IMG/VR virus record: IMGVR_UViG_3300030106_007792
Location: 16,380 to 66,494 of that record
Strand: one strand, 5' to 3'
DNA: 50,115 nucleotides
From: a virus
Below, in pieces: positions 47,397 through 50,115 of this stretch. A program made the position numbers and the translations under genes. The first letter of the stretch is position 1. Each line of letters begins with the position of its first letter. The notes beneath the pieces are model-generated. The model did not search any database, was not told the origin of the DNA, and saw only the letters and a program-made list of their open reading frames with translations.

Positions 47397-48592
47397 ACTA
47401 GTGAATGTCTTGATGTAATTTTTGAGGAAAGGTTTCCAGCTCCGGGGTAATTTATATAAACACCCTCACCGCCAAATCCGAATTCTAATAAATTTTGATC
47501 TACAGCTGCAATAACAGTGTTTATGTCCCTTACATTGATATAATTAGCATTATAAAATGTACCGGGCGAACTTAATACCTCTCTTTTTCTCGGCCGACTG
47601 GAAGGCCCAATCGCCCGCTGTTGCATTCGATCTTCACCGGCAACTTTTTTTGTCTTTTGGAAAATAGCTAATATTATATCAAAGCCATGTTTATCTGTTT
47701 CTTCTTCAGCCTCCGGATTACCGTGACCACCATATGCATAAGTTAACAAAGCACCAATATAAGCTAACCGCTTCTTAGGATCATCAGTTTTATCTATTAC
47801 ATATTTTTGTAAATTAGGACCTGTAAGCGCTTTTTTAGCTAAATGACTGTTCCATATTATTTCATCAAGTTGAACCTCCTCATCTCGCTGAGTCTTAATA
47901 ACAGGATCCGGACCACCGTTAGCTATTTGCTGAATAAATCTATTATCACCGGCAAAACCAGCATTCCTAGAGCTTATTACCCTCCCTTTACCAGTTTTTA
48001 CTTCTACATCTAAGTTACCTACAAGTAAGTCACCTACGGTTGCTTTTTTAGCTTCGGTTAAAACCGCTAACGCTAACTCTCCAGCACCTACACTTACTGT
48101 ACCCTCTTCAAATTTTCGTGTAAACAAGGTGTTATAAAACTTAGGCGCATCCTTTGGATCTTTTAAAAATGATAATTGTGGCGAACATACTTCCCAAAGA
48201 TCTACAATCCCCATAGCTCCTTGCATCTCACTACCTAATACTGTTTGACTATCTTTTCTATCCACGTACGCTTTTAAAATATCATAATCAACCCTATATT
48301 GTGTAAATAATAGCTTTAAAAATTTAAATTGTGTTTCAAATCCACACTTTACAGCTAACTCTTCGATTATTTTTGCATCCGCTTTTGATAAAAAGGATCC
48401 CTCTACATCACCGCTATAATAGCCAGATATATTTCTTAAATCTTTATCCTTAACTTCTATTACTTCATCATCAATACCCTCTTCATCATAGCTTAAAGTA
48501 ATTTTTGCTTCACCTAACACACGAAGATGTTTACGTGGTGGAACCTTACCACGTACCTGATTCTTGTAGATATTTTCTAATGACCACTGCAT
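47393..48592 (-). CDS. Candidate PD-(D/E)XK nuclease-like late protein
   Basis: 399 residues, not assigned to a known family. VSVGAGELALAVLTEAKKAT (~167-185), GDLLVGNLDVEVKTGKGRVI (~187-206) gives E172...D188...E197-x-K199, the spacing of the PD-(D/E)XK nuclease core with a following basic turn. The rest includes a helical DNA-binding-like N-terminus and an Arg-rich stretch near residue 345. The gene lies in the late cluster, overlapping the ligase-like gene by 4 bp. Nuclease activity is a hypothesis from the motif only. Confidence 0.5.
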   Translation of the reverse strand: MQWSLENIYKNQVRGKVPPRKHLRVLGEAKITLSYDEEGIDDEVIEVKDKDLRNISGYYSGDVEGSFLSKADAKIIEELAVKCGFETQFKFLKLLFTQYRVDYDILKAYVDRKDSQTVLGSEMQGAMGIVDLWEVCSPQLSFLKDPKDAPKFYNTLFTRKFEEGTVSVGAGELALAVLTEAKKATVGDLLVGNLDVEVKTGKGRVISSRNAGFAGDNRFIQQIANGGPDPVIKTQRDEEVQLDEIIWNSHLAKKALTGPNLQKYVIDKTDDPKKRLAYIGALLTYAYGGHGNPEAEEETDKHGFDIILAIFQKTKKVAGEDRMQQRAIGPSSRPRKREVLSSPGTFYNANYINVRDINTVIAAVDQNLLEFGFGGEGVYINYPGAGNLSSKITSRHSLV

Positions 48593-48593
48593 A

Positions 48594-48935
48594 TTATTGT
48601 GCGTCTAAATCTTCAAGTTCTTGCTCAACAGTTTCATCAGAAAATTCAACTAACCTTTCGATTGTCTCGATAACTTTTCTAGGTTCTGTTCTTCCAAACA
48701 CCTTATTTGATTCTGCAGCAATATTAATATCGTCCATGCTTGGTGCGTATATAAAAGCGTTTGTTAACAAATCAGCTACATATACCTCACCCTCTGGGGT
48801 AATACCTCGAGGTGATTTTGGTATATCCGCAACATTAGTTGCATCATCTATTTCAACATCAACATCTACCTCTTCAACTGCATCCTGCTCAAGTAAAGCT
48901 AATTGTTGTTCTATTAATTTTAATGTTTTTTTCAT
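48594..48935 (-). CDS. Small acidic late protein
   Basis: 113 residues, not recognised. N-terminal amphipathic helix MKKTLKLIEQQLALLEQD, then an acidic low-complexity block (VEEVDVDVEIDD), then PRGITPEGEVYVADLLTNAF, and an acidic end (LVEFSDETVEQELEDLDAQ). The opening resembles the leaders of neighbouring late proteins. The start overlaps the upstream stop by 4 bp and it ends 1 bp before the nuclease-like gene starts. Confidence 0.5.
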   Translation of the reverse strand: MKKTLKLIEQQLALLEQDAVEEVDVDVEIDDATNVADIPKSPRGITPEGEVYVADLLTNAFIYAPSMDDINIAAESNKVFGRTEPRKVIETIERLVEFSDETVEQELEDLDAQ

Positions 48936-49300
48936 GATAAATCTTTAGCTACATCATTCACTCTTTTTGATATTCCTTTATACATTTTACCAAGGGATTT
49001 TTGAAGAGCCTTTTTAGGATCCCTACCAAATGCACTCTTTTTAGGTTCCTTTACTAACTCAGAAGCAACCTTCAAAGCATCTCTTTCTTTGTCCGACAAA
49101 ATACCTTCTTGATCTTCTTCATGAACTATAATATCAGCTCTACCTTCAACTACAGCTTTTATCTTTTCATGTAAATCGTATGTAAATTCATCTCCTGAAA
49201 CGTTAATATTTTCAAACTCAGCAGGTCCTTGAATGGAAATTACATACTCACTATTAATACCCGGTCTATTTTCATCGATCAGCTTAAGAAACTTACTCAT
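48932..49300 (-). CDS. Small late protein
   Basis: 122 residues, not recognised. MSKFLKLIDENRPGINSEYV at the N-terminus is followed by VISIQGPAEFENINVSGDEF and a C-terminal basic part (KKSAFGRDPKKALQKSLGKM). The late box lies 5 nt upstream of the ATG, so this gene heads the minus-strand late run down to ~45.6 kb. A packaged or structural role is inferred from the promoter and company. Confidence 0.5.
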   Translation of the reverse strand: MSKFLKLIDENRPGINSEYVISIQGPAEFENINVSGDEFTYDLHEKIKAVVEGRADIIVHEEDQEGILSDKERDALKVASELVKEPKKSAFGRDPKKALQKSLGKMYKGISKRVNDVAKDLS

Positions 49301-49305
49301 GTATA

Positions 49306-49313
49306 TATTTATG
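49306..49313 (-). promoter_or_regulatory. Late promoter box CATAAATA heading the 49.3-45.6 kb late run
   Basis: The minus strand reads CATAAATA, TATAC, ATG (49300): spacer 5 nt. The box overlaps the stop codon of the upstream gene. Confidence 0.7.
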
Positions 49314-49803
49314 GAAGTAGTGAGAGTTTTATATTTATATTAGATAGAAACTCACTTTCAATCTGTTGTAATTCGTACCTTCTAAGAAATAATCTAAACT
49401 TATAAAATGAAACTGCTGATTTGTCTTTTTTATTAAAAGAGATATAGTCTCTTTCATCTAAGAATGTAGTAAAATCTTCTTTACTGTATGTAATATTAGT
49501 AGGTAGTGCATTAAAAATACGCTTTACTAGGGTATATTCTATTGTTTTAATATTGGTCTTATAATAAAACCACTTTCTGTTACTAGTTTTAGAGCAAACC
49601 TTAACTATTTCTTTAATAATAAAGTGTATACCAAGCTTATTCTTATCTTTTCTTGTTAATTTAAGCTCGTTTTCTGTAATGTATAACAGATAATCGTTAA
49701 AAGATCTTGCTAAACACTTGTTAAGGTTAATAAACTCAAAACCACGTATAGGATCACTTACGTCCTCCAATTCTGACATTGATGATTCCGTTATAGTAGT
49801 CAT
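49309..49803 (-). CDS. Hypothetical protein
   Basis: 164 residues from the ATG at 49803; an internal ATG at 49779 would shorten the 50-bp overlap with the upstream GIY-YIG gene. No family was recognised. It is basic and rich in Lys, Tyr, Asn and Phe, with KLTRKDKNKLGIHFIIKEIV, NRKWFYYKTNIKTIEYTLVK and FYKFRLFLRRYELQQIESEF segments. Mostly helical with basic surfaces, so nucleic-acid contact is possible but not shown. Confidence 0.5.
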   Translation of the reverse strand: MTTITESSMSELEDVSDPIRGFEFINLNKCLARSFNDYLLYITENELKLTRKDKNKLGIHFIIKEIVKVCSKTSNRKWFYYKTNIKTIEYTLVKRIFNALPTNITYSKEDFTTFLDERDYISFNKKDKSAVSFYKFRLFLRRYELQQIESEFLSNINIKLSLLP

Positions 49804-50115
49804 TACGTAGCAATACTTCTTCTTTAAATTGTAATCTAGCTTCGTAATAACTCAACTCCCACTTGGAATCACACCATCTAAGTATTTCAAACTTAAAATT
49901 ATCCTTTCCTAACTGCTCTAAGTCTTTATTAAGCTCATTTGATGAAGATGTGTAAGTCTTCCAGTCAGTTTCAATTTTTTCATGCCGTTTATTCTTTTTA
50001 CCCTTCAAAGGGGGACGCTTTCTTATAGACTGGCACTGTTTCTTACCAATATACTTCTTATCATTAGTAAGATTAGTTATCTTATAAATGAAACCGTAAG
50101 GTAGGTCCGTACTTT
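49754..50115 (-). CDS. GIY-YIG endonuclease, 5' end cut off by the window edge
   Basis: The frame continues to the right edge, so the N-terminus is missing. The visible ~120 residues begin TDLPYGFIYKITNLTNDKKY followed by IGKKQCQ: this is the GIY-YIG nuclease motif (G-F-I-Y...K-Y-I-G). They continue with RKRPPLKGKKNKR, ETDWKTYTSSSNELNKDLEQ, LGKDNFKFEILRWCDSKWEL and SYYEARLQFKEEVLLRNDYY, with the catalytic-type Glu in SYYEA. Such stand-alone GIY-YIG enzymes in T4-like phages are often homing (Seg-type) nucleases. Reading it from the TTG at 50008 would hide the nuclease motif. Confidence 0.8.
   Translation of the reverse strand, partial: STDLPYGFIYKITNLTNDKKYIGKKQCQSIRKRPPLKGKKNKRHEKIETDWKTYTSSSNELNKDLEQLGKDNFKFEILRWCDSKWELSYYEARLQFKEEVLLRNDYYNGIINVRIGGRK

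Noticed and set aside
49754-50008. Calling the last gene as an 84-residue protein starting at a TTG
   Set aside because: The frame continues to the edge and the upstream part carries the GIY-YIG motif, so the TTG is internal.

Overview
The window is about 50 kb of a T4-like (Straboviridae/Kyanoviridae-type) tailed bacteriophage genome, most likely marine. It is AT-rich, almost every base is coding, and no gap exceeds about 125 bp. The T4 head-neck set is recognisable by protein motifs: major capsid gp23, scaffold gp22, protease gp21, head-completion gp4, neck gp13, portal gp20 and tail terminator gp15, with GroES-like gp31 and clamp-loader gp62 nearby. The auxiliary genes (PhoH, QueE, QueD, FolE2, a flavodoxin, sugar-biosynthesis genes) and the TAAATA late-promoter boxes are typical of cyanophage/pelagiphage-like T4 relatives. 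The host cannot be named from this sequence. No rRNA, tRNA, IS element, integrase or CRISPR array was seen.

Layout: (1) 1-12 kb, plus strand: an adsorption module of two giant beta-repeat tail fibres (one cut by the left edge), three LamG/concanavalin-like proteins and a small protein. (2) 12-21.6 kb, minus strand: two paralogous beta-proteins, then gp23, gp22, a 48-aa core protein, gp21, gp4, gp13, gp20 and gp15, with one plus-strand virion-type gene at 18.1 kb. (3) 21.6-25.7 kb, minus: DinG-like helicase, two small proteins, gp31, gp62-like, a heptose-type nucleotidyltransferase and a DUF366 protein. (4) 25.7-40.1 kb, minus: a tightly overlapping accessory cluster with HAD phosphatase, cupin, flavodoxin, Apt, SPASM radical SAM enzyme, exostosin-like and GT2 glycosyltransferases, heptokinase-like PfkB, a ColD-like PLP dehydratase, a split thiamine-diphosphate enzyme, B12-type radical SAM enzyme, nucleotide-sugar epimerases and an Mpo1-like membrane protein. 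This looks like a phage-encoded pathway for an unusual sugar and its transfer. (5) 40.1-44.7 kb: QueE, PhoH, QueD, a late protein, FolE2 and a small companion gene, forming part of a 7-deazaguanine pathway. (6) 44.7-50.1 kb, minus: late genes including candidate head-internal proteins (retropepsin-like, nucleotidyltransferase, ligase-like, nuclease-like), ending in a GIY-YIG nuclease cut by the right edge.

Regulation is unusually legible. Fifteen genes have a T4-type late box (TAAATA core) just upstream of the start codon, nine of them with exactly 5 nt between. Several metabolic genes instead have a sigma70-like promoter (TTGNNN, 15-16 bp, TATAAT-like) with the -10 box 5-10 nt from the start. 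Both patterns predict leaderless or nearly leaderless mRNAs. The capsid gene is the clear exception, with a Shine-Dalgarno leader, higher G+C and a strong terminator.

Functional assignments are from reading motifs by eye. No database search or structure prediction was run.
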